Source of the DNA: a virus
Virus record (IMG/VR): IMGVR_UViG_3300031227_000340
Coordinates: 1 to 27,021 of that record
DNA: 27,021 nt
Strand: one strand, 5' to 3'
The notes below the pieces were generated by a model. The model was given only the letters and a program-made list of their open reading frames with translations. It did not search any database and was not told the DNA's origin. The position numbers and the translations under genes are program-made. Below are positions 1 through 7,200 of the stretch, in pieces (position 1 is the stretch's first letter; each line of letters opens with the position of its first letter).

Positions 1-681
1 ACCGTTGCGCACAAACTGCATTGGTTGACCGTCAATCGCGTAATCAGAAACACCTTGCATGGATGAGGTAAAGATCAGATTGCCCTCTGTGTCTCTAAGG
101 TTACGAAGTCTGCCGCGCATTTCAGTTAATGCTAAATGCCCGGTTGGTAAATATCCATCAGCTTCAACTAGGCTAATAATGCCTGTCTCAGCCATTACTT
201 CTTCGTAAAGGTCAGCGCCGGATCCGAGTGTTACATCATTTCCTGCAGCTACAAGACCTGTTAGAATGTCATCCGGCCAAGAAGCAGGGGCGTTAGTTCC
301 TACAAGAACGGCTGCATCAATCGCAACACCAAATGCTTCCATTAACAACGGTTTTACTTCGGCCCAAATTGGGTATTTACTATCGTCCAAAATGCTTTGT
401 GGAATAGGAACGATCACCGCAAGTTCTTCGGCGGTAATGGTCTTGTCTTCCCAGCACATTCTAGTTGTGTTCTTTAATCCAGTCCTGCCATTAACAAAAT
501 AGGCAGTTGGTAAAGATGAGATTACCGGCATTGTCTTTGTTGCGCTAGACATATTGGGTAATCTTTTGGCCATGCTCAAAACATGTGAAAGTTGTGGCAC
601 GCCTTTAATTATTTCATTCGCCTCTTCTACGGGAATAAGTGAATCCGCGCAATCGGCATCAATTATGCTATTGTATGGCAT
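1..681 (-). CDS. HK97-type major capsid protein (partial, 3' end outside window)
   Basis: The frame stays open for 227 codons from the ATG at 681 to the left edge, so the C-terminus is missing. The start MPYNSIIDADCADSLIPVEE has AGGAG five bases upstream. The reading VPQLSHVLSMAKRLPNMSS, then TMPVISSLPTAYFVNG, ITAEELAVIVPIPQSILDD and AFGVAIDAAVLVGTNAP follows the usual order of phage HK97-fold major capsid proteins: N-arm, then E-loop/P-domain with the (I/V)PIP element. It would form the icosahedral shell. It lies 11 bases after the scaffold gene, the normal scaffold-capsid order. The assignment rests on residue patterns read by eye, not a search. Confidence 0.85.
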   Translation of the reverse strand, partial: MPYNSIIDADCADSLIPVEEANEIIKGVPQLSHVLSMAKRLPNMSSATKTMPVISSLPTAYFVNGRTGLKNTTRMCWEDKTITAEELAVIVPIPQSILDDSKYPIWAEVKPLLMEAFGVAIDAAVLVGTNAPASWPDDILTGLVAAGNDVTLGSGADLYEEVMAETGIISLVEADGYLPTGHLALTEMRGRLRNLRDTEGNLIFTSSMQGVSDYAIDGQPMQFVRNG

Positions 682-692
682 ATTATCTCCTG

Positions 693-1256
693 TTATCTAT
701 GAGCCGCCTTTCTGATCCTATCATCGACTGACTCCCCAGCGATTCCGGTATTTCTACCAGCTCCAGCATCAGCGGTCGGCTTTGGTGTTACTCCAAATAG
801 TTCCGGGTAACTCTCTTTGAGAGCTGTCCAGTTTACGTTACCGCGCTTGTCAAATAGATCATCTGCAAGTGCGAGTGTGAAGGCTGCTTTTGTGCTACGG
901 CACCCGATCTCCGGCTTTGCCGCTTCTTGGAAGAAGTCAGCCCTCTTTGTTTCTGTTACCAGTTTGTCAGCAATCTCAGTTAATTGCTTTTGTGCATCAC
1001 TTCCAGCTTCTGCTTGTTTCGCTAAATCTCTTAACGATTTCTCCTGATCCTTTCGAGCATCACGCTCTTTGTCAAGTGCGCTGGTTAATCCGCTAGTATG
1101 ATCCTGGTACAGTGTCTTAGCCTCGTCTGTGAGGCCCGCTAGCACGGCCTCCCAAGTTATGGCGTCTGGTGTTGGTGTATCTGGTGTTGGTGGTGTTCCT
1201 TCATCGGCTGAACTTCCCGCTCCGCCTTTGTCGGCTTCATAAACTTTGCGTAACAT
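693..1256 (-). CDS. Phage head scaffolding protein
   Basis: 187 residues from ATG 1256, preceded by AAGGAG with 7-base spacing. An upstream ATG at 1304 lies inside a terminator hairpin and has no ribosome binding site, so it was rejected. The protein has an acidic, low-complexity N-terminus (GGAGSSADEGTPPTPDTP), a long charged helical/coiled-coil centre (about residues 55-115) and a C-terminal part ending GESVDDRIRKAAHR. This is the usual build of GP20-like scaffolds placed directly before the capsid gene. It would direct procapsid assembly and then be removed. No protease motif is visible in it. Confidence 0.75.
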   Translation of the reverse strand: MLRKVYEADKGGAGSSADEGTPPTPDTPTPDAITWEAVLAGLTDEAKTLYQDHTSGLTSALDKERDARKDQEKSLRDLAKQAEAGSDAQKQLTEIADKLVTETKRADFFQEAAKPEIGCRSTKAAFTLALADDLFDKRGNVNWTALKESYPELFGVTPKPTADAGAGRNTGIAGESVDDRIRKAAHR

Positions 1257-1290
1257 CTCGTTACTCCTTTTTGGCTTCTCGCCATATAAT

Positions 1291-1347
1291 AAAAAAAGCG
1301 ACATATTGATAAATCACTGATTTCTCGGTGACTTATTAATATGCCGC
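1291..1347 (-). terminator. Strong intrinsic terminator between the tiny-gene block and the scaffold gene
   Basis: On the minus strand a 20-bp stem (arms 1347-1328 and 1317-1298, with two G.U pairs and one A.C mismatch) closes a 10-base loop and is followed at once by seven T residues (1297-1291). This is a textbook rho-independent terminator. It would stop transcription coming from the genes at 1376-2272, and partly transcription from the MuF gene. Only about 35 bases separate it from the scaffold start, so scaffold and capsid must depend on read-through, antitermination or an unseen promoter. Confidence 0.85.
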
Positions 1348-1375
1348 AGGTTTCCCGGGGACTGTTATTTAATTG

Positions 1376-1519
1376 TTATCTTTTACGCTTTGGTACTATT
1401 GACCTATCCATTCCCAACATATCCTCTATTGCGCCTAAAATCATTATTAACGCTCGTCTAATTATAACCCAGAAGTTGCGATCTGGGGAATAGCTACGCT
1501 TGATTGGTGTCGGCAACAT
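1376..1519 (-). CDS. Small basic phage protein, 47 aa
   Basis: ORF from ATG 1519 to TAA, overlapping the 3' end of the upstream 51-aa ORF by 26 bases. It reads MLPTPIKRSYSPDRNFW, then a short hydrophobic stretch (VIIRRALIMILGAIEDMLGM) and a basic end (VPKRKR). Small proteins with an RNFW...RR...AIED core occur in tailed phages, but no function is known to me. The ribosome binding site is poor, so translation is probably coupled to the upstream gene. Confidence 0.5.
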   Translation of the reverse strand: MLPTPIKRSYSPDRNFWVIIRRALIMILGAIEDMLGMDRSIVPKRKR

Positions 1520-1649
1520 CTTCAAATATTATCCCTAATATATCCCTGATAAGCTGGTACTGTGTTTCGGTTGCTTCGTTATGCGTTAGCAGTCGAAAAC
1601 TGATCTCGTTAGCCTTGTCGTCTAGTTCTTCTCTCAGCTCATCGTTCAT
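1494..1649 (-). CDS. Small acidic hypothetical protein, 51 aa
   Basis: ATG 1649 overlaps the TGA of the preceding gene (ATGA), with GGGGAT 8 bases upstream. It is charged and helical, beginning MNDELREELDDKANEIS. It has no transmembrane segment, unlike its three upstream neighbours. No family recognised. Confidence 0.55.
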   Translation of the reverse strand: MNDELREELDDKANEISFRLLTHNEATETQYQLIRDILGIIFEDVADTNQA

Positions 1650-1747
1650 TTAGAAAGATCCCCTATAATCCACGCATATAAAAGCATCCCGTAGCATAAA
1701 CCCTGCAACCAAAAAAATAAACATGCCCCTGCTGAAACTTTATTCAT
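1646..1747 (-). CDS. Tiny single-pass membrane protein, 33 aa
   Basis: ORF ATG 1747 to TGA 1646, starting one base after the stop of the previous gene. After MNKVSAGA it is almost entirely one hydrophobic helix (CLFFWLQGLCYGMLLYAWII). No clear ribosome binding site of its own. It sits in a run of three tiny transmembrane ORFs. Function unknown; holin-like or superinfection-related roles are possible but unproven. Confidence 0.45.
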   Translation of the reverse strand: MNKVSAGACLFFWLQGLCYGMLLYAWIIGDLSK

Positions 1748-1748
1748 A

Positions 1749-1859
1749 TCAATACACACACAATGACGCTGCAATAATGTATAATCCCACGACCAGGCCG
1801 AACAAGAAGCATCCGCCTGCGATTGCGAATATCCCGCCGTACTCTTTTATTTTAGTCAT
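1749..1859 (-). CDS. Tiny single-pass membrane protein, 36 aa
   Basis: ATG 1859 with AAAGGG 7 bases upstream, stop TGA 1749. It starts MTKIKEYGG and continues as one glycine-rich hydrophobic segment (FAIAGGCFLFGLVVGLYIIA). The good ribosome binding site and tight packing make it a likely real gene. No family recognised. Confidence 0.55.
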   Translation of the reverse strand: MTKIKEYGGIFAIAGGCFLFGLVVGLYIIAASLCVY

Positions 1860-1874
1860 ATTGTTACCCTTTCA

Positions 1875-1979
1875 CTAATAAACACCTAATAATCCTGCTA
1901 TCATAAACACCGCAAAGCATAACCCTACCATTACCATGATTATCGCTATTATTGATGGTAAACTACCTGATGTGTTCAT
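1875..1979 (-). CDS. Tiny single-pass membrane protein, 34 aa
   Basis: ATG 1979 overlaps the TGA of the 98-aa gene upstream (ATGA), so translation is coupled. It begins MNTSGSLPS and then is one hydrophobic helix (IIAIIMVMVGLCFAVFMIAG). First of three consecutive tiny membrane ORFs. Function unknown. Confidence 0.55.
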   Translation of the reverse strand: MNTSGSLPSIIAIIMVMVGLCFAVFMIAGLLGVY

Positions 1980-2272
1980 GGGTAAGCCTTTCTAACTAAT
2001 GCATCTATAACCATATCTTTTACCGTATCTGTCAAGTGACTGTAACTCATAAATCTAAACAACAGACATTTACTATCTTTACACAAAACATCATTACGTT
2101 GACCATTACCGAAGTTAAAATGTTTGCAATCTGCACAAAACACGCCGTACATAATGTCTACCCGTTCTTTTTCTACAGCAAGCATCCTTTCGCATTCAGC
2201 AATGGTTTTGTCTGTTTCTCTTATGTTCTCAATGACATCTTCGCAACACTGCCCTACAAATCGCCTAAACAT
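1976..2272 (-). CDS. Cysteine-rich hypothetical protein, first gene of the tiny-gene block
   Basis: 98 residues from ATG 2272 with AAAGGA upstream. The N-terminal half is helical and charged (about residues 8-40). The middle has CADCKHF at about 45-51 and C-x4-C (VLCKDSKC) near 63-69, a pattern that could bind zinc. It follows a sigma70-type promoter at 2297-2325 and appears to head a small transcription unit ending at the terminator at 1291. No family recognised. Confidence 0.65.
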   Translation of the reverse strand: MFRRFVGQCCEDVIENIRETDKTIAECERMLAVEKERVDIMYGVFCADCKHFNFGNGQRNDVLCKDSKCLLFRFMSYSHLTDTVKDMVIDALVRKAYP

Positions 2273-2296
2273 CTTCTTATCCTTTCCTATGCTGTC

Positions 2297-2325
2297 ATTG
2301 TAGCATAATAGATGCGATTATTCAA
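2297..2325 (-). promoter_or_regulatory. Sigma70-type promoter for the tiny-gene block
   Basis: Minus-strand -35 TTGAAT (2325-2320), 17-base spacer, -10 TACAAT (2302-2297). The start site would fall about 15-20 bases before the ATG at 2272. The -10 is identical to the -10 of two promoters near 22.1 and 22.5 kb. Confidence 0.65.
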
Positions 2326-2485
2326 CTACATCTTTACTATCTTCTTCTGAGAATATAGAATCGTTTAGCGTTTCTGAATATGGTATATAAACTTTATCCT
2401 TGCCAATTAATACATATATGCCTTTGGCTGTACGTTTGATTAATTCGTATTCTCCAGCAGGTAAAAGGTTTAAAGTTTGAGTCAT
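2318..2485 (-). CDS. Small acidic hypothetical protein, 55 aa
   Basis: ATG 2485 with AAGGA six bases upstream, TAA at 2318. It begins MTQTLNLLPAGEYELIKRT and ends with an acidic tail (FSEEDSKDVVE). The beta-strand-like centre (GIYVLIGKDKVYIPYSE) suggests a small folded domain. It lies between MuF and the promoter of the next unit. No family recognised. Confidence 0.6.
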   Translation of the reverse strand: MTQTLNLLPAGEYELIKRTAKGIYVLIGKDKVYIPYSETLNDSIFSEEDSKDVVE

Positions 2486-2568
2486 TTTACATCCTTATTT
2501 GTGTGGGGTTTCAGCCTTTATTATTATTTTTATGATCTCAATAAACGACAATTTGGAATAGTCAACTT

Positions 2569-5223
2569 TTACCATAACCCTGTACCTCTTAATAACCGCT
2601 CAACTTCTAACACCTGTGATTCTGCATCTACAAGACCAAGTGTTCTATCATCTATTTTTATAATGTCATAGATATTATCAATCCACCCTTTTCTATTTTC
2701 TGAATATCCAGACATTGTCATTGTAAATTGCTCGCTCATTTTTCGCCCGGCCGTTTTTGCGTGCCCGTACAAAAAAGGTGGTTTATAATTATCTTCAACT
2801 GCTGTAAATAATATTCGATTTCTGTCTACCAAAGAATGTATATATTCATGGTCTTGTATCATTGTTCCAACAAATTCTTCGCTAATATATACACCTTTTC
2901 TGTTAAACGCACTGCCATATGGCGATAATTTTGCATCTTTAACAATGCCGAAACTTAACGTATCGTCTGATTGAATTGTAGAAAACTCGCCATGAGATAA
3001 CCTTCGATATTCTCTAAATTTACCCTCTACGGGTTCAAGATTTCTTATTGCAGGTGGCATAGACTTTACTCTTTCTCCAAATCTTAATATTTCTTCATCC
3101 GTTACCGTTCTTGTTCCTAGATAAGGATTATTCGTTGTTATTCTGGGCAGATAATCCTTATTAACATTACTCACTTTGTTCAATTTATTTTTGATCGAAT
3201 CCCCTACCGGGGCCGGTATAACGCTATCACCCCAAACAGGGTCACGCTTGATAACGCTGAAGCTCTTGAAACTAGCTCCATCCTTCCACTGATTATAACG
3301 ACCATCGCCCAAAATTGAACGCTGCATTTCTTCCGGCTGTGTCTTCAGCCAACTTTCGCCACCCTGCCATTTTATCTCTTTCATTCCCTTGACAATAGGA
3401 ACGCCGGTACAGTTATGTGATATAATATGGTTACTGCTGTACCATTCCTCTTGATTTTGGAGACTATAAACATGACAAGAAAAGCACCTGACATCAACAT
3501 TAGTAACGCGATCAAAGATTATATTTCCGGCGATAGCATTGAGGATGCTGCCTCTAAATGGCACACTTCTTATAAGCGACTCGCGAATCAAATCAAGGCT
3601 CAAGGACACTTTAGGAATGAATCCGAAAGAGCCAAGATTAAGAGTATCAAAATATCCGCTAACTCTACTTGTAAACTTTCTCTTCCTGAAAGCGATATTG
3701 TTTCCAGGTACATTTCCGGCGATTCTGAAAAGGCTATCTCTATTGCTTATAATGTTTCCAGATCCGTTATAAGACGTATTCTTATTGAAAACAATATCGT
3801 TAGAAGATCCATTACTGAATCCAATAGATTGCGCGCTAGCAGAATGTCTGACTCCGAGAAAAGAACCATTATGCTCAATGCTCAAGAGTGGTGGCGCGGT
3901 AAAAAACAATCCTTTGAACATAGATGTAAGATTGCCAAAACTCGTGAGGAAAGACAATCCTGTATGTCCGCTACCGAAAAAGTGCTTTATGATATGCTCG
4001 CGATCAAAGGCATCGCAACTGTTCCACAAAAAGCTATTGATAAATATAACATCGACCTTGCCATCTATCCTGTCGCGATAGAGATTTTTGGTGGATTCTG
4101 GCACGCTTCCAAGACTGGTCATATTGAAAGAACTCGGTATATTCTCAACAAGGGTTGGAACATGGTTTTTGTTTGGACTCATTCCAGTAGAAGTCCGCTC
4201 TCCGATGTTGTCGTTGAGTACATCATCACCTTTCTTGATGAACTTAGCAGGAATCCATCCACGCTGAGTCAATATAGGGTGGTTCGGGGTGACGGGAAGG
4301 AACTTTCCAGAGGCAGTGTTAATGACGACAATATCTCCATTGTAGCTAATGGTTTCGAAGGCAGTCGGTGAAGAGGATGCTATTAAGTTGCCTTCAACCT
4401 CTGCTCTTCCGTTAGGATGATCCGGTATAGGTTCTGTAACTGGATAAACTGTACCCTCATCAGCCAGGCACCCAACGCACACCCTGCTATCATGTGCCGT
4501 TAGTCTCTTGTGACCCTTGACCAATCCTGACTGTTCATAACTCTGTGCGCTTACTTCCCTGTATACTCTCAATTGCTCAGTTCGCGCTATTGTCATTGCC
4601 TTATTCAATCCACCAGTCAGATCTGCTTTCATCAAGCCAGCCGTTACAGATGGATTACGACCTAACGCAGTACCATCTATTAGCGTGTTGGTCAATCGAT
4701 TCATTACGTCCCATGATGTATCTTTACTAACTACGTTCACGGTTAATCGTTCTTTTAGTAAGTTGCCAAGCGGTTTACCGTTCCCAGCAATACCGGCCAT
4801 GTTCTGGACCGCCTCAATCGGCAACCTTTCAAAATATGGCATTATAGATCCAACATCAGAATAGACCGCGCTCATTGCCTGATATGATTGATCCATTCCT
4901 AACTTAGCCATTTGCGCTTGACCTGTTGTCGTGAAGTCTGTAGCCCATACAGCGTACTTCTGGTATTCAACCTGCGTTTGCGATAATAGCGATCTATACC
5001 TATCCATATTATACAATTTAGACCGTGACAGCGTTTTACCTGCCAATGATAAATCATAGGCTTCTTGAGCCAGCAATCCAATCTTGTCCCGCAATGTGCG
5101 CTCGACCTGTAACCACGCCTGAGCCATCTCTTGCATTTGACGGTGTTCACGGGCCAGCAGTTCGATCTTGAATAGCCGCATTGTTTGAACAACTACGGGA
5201 TCATCTATTGGATATTCGGGCAT
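2569..5223 (-). CDS. MuF-type head morphogenesis protein interrupted by an intein, with a C-terminal zincin-like domain
   Basis: 884 residues. Residues 1-273 are the N-extein: a helical MuF/SPP1-gp7-type region ending in ARTEQLR, THx-like TAHDSRVCVGC and DHPNGR. Residues 274-604 are an intein (separate entry). The C-extein restarts CTGVPIVKG, so splicing would rebuild HPNGRC, the counterpart of the conserved HPNCRC of MuF proteins. The C-extein (605-884) is longer than a plain MuF tail and holds HEYIH at 792-796 with a later SEQF (E831), a zinc-metallopeptidase (HExxH...E) signature. It follows the portal gene by three bases. MuF proteins are minor head components, and some carry C-terminal effector domains. 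The metallopeptidase call is inference from the motif. Confidence 0.85.
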   Translation of the reverse strand: MPEYPIDDPVVVQTMRLFKIELLAREHRQMQEMAQAWLQVERTLRDKIGLLAQEAYDLSLAGKTLSRSKLYNMDRYRSLLSQTQVEYQKYAVWATDFTTTGQAQMAKLGMDQSYQAMSAVYSDVGSIMPYFERLPIEAVQNMAGIAGNGKPLGNLLKERLTVNVVSKDTSWDVMNRLTNTLIDGTALGRNPSVTAGLMKADLTGGLNKAMTIARTEQLRVYREVSAQSYEQSGLVKGHKRLTAHDSRVCVGCLADEGTVYPVTEPIPDHPNGRAEVEGNLIASSSPTAFETISYNGDIVVINTASGKFLPVTPNHPILTQRGWIPAKFIKKGDDVLNDNIGERTSTGMSPNKNHVPTLVENIPSSFNMTSLGSVPESTKNLYRDRIDGKVDVIFINSFLWNSCDAFDREHIIKHFFGSGHTGLSFLTSFGNLTSMFKGLFFTAPPLLSIEHNGSFLGVRHSASAQSIGFSNGSSNDIVFNKNTSYNGSGNIISNRDSLFRIAGNVPGNNIAFRKRKFTSRVSGYFDTLNLGSFGFIPKVSLSLDLIRESLIRSVPFRGSILNAIAGNIIFDRVTNVDVRCFSCHVYSLQNQEEWYSSNHIISHNCTGVPIVKGMKEIKWQGGESWLKTQPEEMQRSILGDGRYNQWKDGASFKSFSVIKRDPVWGDSVIPAPVGDSIKNKLNKVSNVNKDYLPRITTNNPYLGTRTVTDEEILRFGERVKSMPPAIRNLEPVEGKFREYRRLSHGEFSTIQSDDTLSFGIVKDAKLSPYGSAFNRKGVYISEEFVGTMIQDHEYIHSLVDRNRILFTAVEDNYKPPFLYGHAKTAGRKMSEQFTMTMSGYSENRKGWIDNIYDIIKIDDRTLGLVDAESQVLEVERLLRGTGLW
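3418..3426 (+). promoter_or_regulatory. Extended -10 promoter candidate for the antisense endonuclease
   Basis: Plus-strand TGATATAAT is a perfect -10 with a TGn extension. It lies 45 bases before the ATG at 3472. A TTGACA at 3389-3394 is 26 bases upstream, too far for a normal -35, so the site would act as an extended -10 promoter. It overlaps the end of the intein coding sequence. Confidence 0.45.
3472..4371 (+). CDS. Vsr-like homing endonuclease encoded antisense inside the intein
   Basis: The only convincing plus-strand gene: 299 residues from ATG 3472, with GGAG nine bases upstream. Residues about 8-45 and 72-112 hold two resolvase-type helix-turn-helix units (DYISGDSIEDAASKW and RYISGDSEKAISIAYNVS). 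The C-terminal nuclease has SATEKVLYDML (E169), NIDLAIY (D195), AIEIFGGFWH (E204, H211), then R220 and a GWNMVFVW strand. This is the Vsr/EDxHD homing-nuclease arrangement. The gene lies entirely within the intein coding sequence on the opposite strand, with codons in exact antisense register. Its roughly 15 Leu and 37 Ser codons never use TTA, CTA or TCA, which would be stops in the intein frame. It probably spreads the intein by cutting intein-free alleles. Confidence 0.85.
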   Translation: MTRKAPDINISNAIKDYISGDSIEDAASKWHTSYKRLANQIKAQGHFRNESERAKIKSIKISANSTCKLSLPESDIVSRYISGDSEKAISIAYNVSRSVIRRILIENNIVRRSITESNRLRASRMSDSEKRTIMLNAQEWWRGKKQSFEHRCKIAKTREERQSCMSATEKVLYDMLAIKGIATVPQKAIDKYNIDLAIYPVAIEIFGGFWHASKTGHIERTRYILNKGWNMVFVWTHSSRSPLSDVVVEYIITFLDELSRNPSTLSQYRVVRGDGKELSRGSVNDDNISIVANGFEGSR

Positions 5224-5226
5224 TTA

Positions 5227-6528
5227 TTATTCTTCATCCTCGTTGCTATTCCTACGCGCCTGGTCCATGTAAGCAGCAGCTAATTCAGCGTTTGCCATTT
5301 GTTCGGCGGCCTTATCCTTCTCATACTGTTTTATCTCTGCATCTGTCCAACCATGATTACGTAACACGGTTACAACAGGCAATCCGATACCTACTTCTGC
5401 TTGCATTATCTCGGATTCTGTTTTCGGTTGTATTGTTTCAGGTGGTACGAACACTGGTGTAATATTCTCTACGTCAATATTCAGGTTATCAATAACCGCC
5501 ATGAAACCAACTACATCACGCCAGTATTCTATAAGTGACTTGATGTAATTATCGCACTTCTTGTTGAGAGGAGCCTCCATAGCAATCAAGGCCTCCCCAG
5601 AGGGATCACCTCCTTTGTTGAAAAAGTAATGTTTAGGTGTCTTACTAATTGTGCTGATAGTCGTTCTAATATCAGTCATGCCACCGATAAAGTTGCTCAA
5701 CTCTGTTACTCCGAACTCCCCAACATTCGCGTCTGTGTCTGGAATAGTCCATATCTCATTTGGTGAATTCTTTAGTGTGCTAACATCTGATTCTGTAAGG
5801 ATGTATCGCTGCCTAAATGATCCAAACTCGCTTGAGATCATCATATCTGAAAAGAGTTTATTTACTGCAGCCTGCAACGGTATGATGTTCTTCAGCTCGC
5901 TTTTCTTGCCGAATTTGAACATTGGGATCAATCCGTATTCATTCTGTATTACCGGCTCATCTATGAACTCTTTGAATTCTTTGTAAGAATCTGGATAAGC
6001 CTTATCACTGCGCGACTTTGTTGCATACTTTTCAATTCTATCTGAATAATACAAGTTTAGCCGCCAGGCATTCGCTTCAGTTATCCATATTTTAGCGCCC
6101 CATGATGGTATTTTAGGGTTTTCTGCGTCCATCTGCATATAACACTTGCGCGGATCATTATAGAACGCCTGGGCCTTATTTTCTTCATCTGGCCACACTA
6201 TTAAATATCCTTCTCCAGTCACCAACATGGATTCATGCAATCTGTCAGCCTCGTCATTCATCTGGCCCTGCATCCATAGGTCATTTAGCGCCTTAGTTTC
6301 TGCGTCCGACTTTCCTGAAAAGTTCTGCAATTCGATCCGGTCAAGAACGCTGTCGATTACAACTGAGCACCAGTTCTCCGAGAACTTGAGTTCTGAATTA
6401 GGAAATATAGTCTTAAGTCGTTTAGATGAGAACACAAGCGGATGATCACCGTTGTAATAATTTATGTATTCTGTAAACTTAGGCTGCTTATTCTTTATCG
6501 CATTAAATGCAGTTTCAATATCTGACAT
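5227..6528 (-). CDS. Portal protein, SPP1 gp6-type
   Basis: 433 residues from ATG 6528 (MSDIETAFNAIKNKQ), with AAGGAT upstream. Typical SPP1-like portal features are YINYYNGDHP near the N-terminus, NWCSVVIDSVLDRI, GEGYLIVWPDEENKA, IPMFKFGKKSEL, and GGDPSGEALIAMEAPLNKK followed by the long helix region. The C-terminus is a charged, Ala-rich helix ending NEDEE. It would form the dodecameric DNA entry channel at the head vertex. It lies between the methyltransferase and MuF genes, consistent with the terminase-portal-MuF order. Confidence 0.88.
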   Translation of the reverse strand: MSDIETAFNAIKNKQPKFTEYINYYNGDHPLVFSSKRLKTIFPNSELKFSENWCSVVIDSVLDRIELQNFSGKSDAETKALNDLWMQGQMNDEADRLHESMLVTGEGYLIVWPDEENKAQAFYNDPRKCYMQMDAENPKIPSWGAKIWITEANAWRLNLYYSDRIEKYATKSRSDKAYPDSYKEFKEFIDEPVIQNEYGLIPMFKFGKKSELKNIIPLQAAVNKLFSDMMISSEFGSFRQRYILTESDVSTLKNSPNEIWTIPDTDANVGEFGVTELSNFIGGMTDIRTTISTISKTPKHYFFNKGGDPSGEALIAMEAPLNKKCDNYIKSLIEYWRDVVGFMAVIDNLNIDVENITPVFVPPETIQPKTESEIMQAEVGIGLPVVTVLRNHGWTDAEIKQYEKDKAAEQMANAELAAAYMDQARRNSNEDEE

Positions 6529-6531
6529 AAA

Positions 6532-7200
6532 TTATCCTTGTGACACTTTGTCACTAATAAACAGATTAGGTTGCATCTGCGCTTCGGCTATTCGCTTCTC
6601 GGCTATCTTGAAATATTGTTCATCTATCTCAATCCCGATGAAGTTTCTACCTGTCTGCACGCAAGCCACGCCGGTTGTTCCCGAACCCATGAATGGGTCA
6701 AGGATGGTATCGCCTGGTTGCGTGTAATTTTGAATAACCCAAGTCATTAGTTCTGATGGTTTTTGTGTTGGATGGTATTTTATATCTTTACTGTCCTTTA
6801 TAAAACCTCTGTTTCGTAAAGTGAATTTTCTGGCAACTTTATTAAGAGAACACCATGCCATCTCCACATCAGCAAAAGGCGCTCCATCTTTCATTGAGCC
6901 TAACTTATCCCAAACTAGCCAGCAGTTAGTTGGCGGCAAATAATCTGTAAAATAGTTACCGCCCCAAATAACCTGCATATTTGATAATCTTTGTAATTCA
7001 TAGAAATATTCTTTTGATGGGCGGTTGTCCCATGATACGCTTTCTGCTTTAACGCCGTTTTGAGGGATTGTTCCAAAACTGTTTGAGCCACGCGCCCACT
7101 TTTTCCCATACGGCGGGTCAGTTACCACAGCGTCCACACTCTTGTCAGCCATGCCCTTCATCACTTCTAGGCAATCACCTTGTATTAGTTCAACAGTCAT
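6532..7200 (-). CDS. DNA methyltransferase (N6-adenine or N4-cytosine, beta-type motif order)
   Basis: 222 residues from ATG 7200, which overlaps the terL stop as ATGA, with AAGGAG upstream. Catalytic motif IV DPPY is at 28-31. HPTQKP lies at 143-148, and the AdoMet-binding DPFMGSGTT at 168-176. The order catalytic motif then AdoMet motif is that of the beta class. It modifies phage DNA, probably as protection from host restriction; the target site cannot be read from sequence. A 25-bp stretch of its 3' end (6565-6589) recurs exactly at 18727-18751. Confidence 0.9.
   Translation of the reverse strand: MTVELIQGDCLEVMKGMADKSVDAVVTDPPYGKKWARGSNSFGTIPQNGVKAESVSWDNRPSKEYFYELQRLSNMQVIWGGNYFTDYLPPTNCWLVWDKLGSMKDGAPFADVEMAWCSLNKVARKFTLRNRGFIKDSKDIKYHPTQKPSELMTWVIQNYTQPGDTILDPFMGSGTTGVACVQTGRNFIGIEIDEQYFKIAEKRIAEAQMQPNLFISDKVSQG
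6540..6554. repeat. Palindrome GTGACA-N3-TGTCAC before the portal gene
   Basis: GTGACACTTTGTCAC lies inside the last codons of the methyltransferase, just ahead of the portal ribosome binding site. The same 6-base arms occur at 23518-23536, extended there to 8-bp arms. It could form a small RNA hairpin or be a protein site. Confidence 0.4.

Larger units (their letters stand above)
3412..4404 (-). other. Intein (Hint domain) in the MuF protein, inserted before a conserved Cys
   Basis: About 331 residues, 274-604 of the precursor. The block-B-like motif is TPNHPILTQRGW (residues 312-323), with the Thr and His of the splicing domain. The block-F-like region is HVYSLQN (584-590). Block G is HIISHN followed by Cys605 as the +1 residue, giving the His-Asn-Cys C-splice junction. 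The first residue is Ala (AEVEGN) rather than Cys or Ser, as in class 2 inteins where Cys+1 attacks the N-junction directly. No LAGLIDADG motif occurs in frame. The middle (about 340-565) is Ser/Asn/Phe-rich and lies opposite the endonuclease gene on the plus strand. Confidence 0.8.

Noticed and set aside
1257-1304. Upstream start for the scaffold gene
   Set aside because: The ATG at 1304 lies inside the terminator hairpin and T-run and lacks a ribosome site; ATG 1256 has AAGGAG at ideal spacing.
3389-3426. TTGACA and TATAAT on the plus strand as a full promoter for the antisense endonuclease
   Set aside because: The spacing is 26 bases, far beyond the usable 16-18. Only the extended -10 is kept as a candidate.
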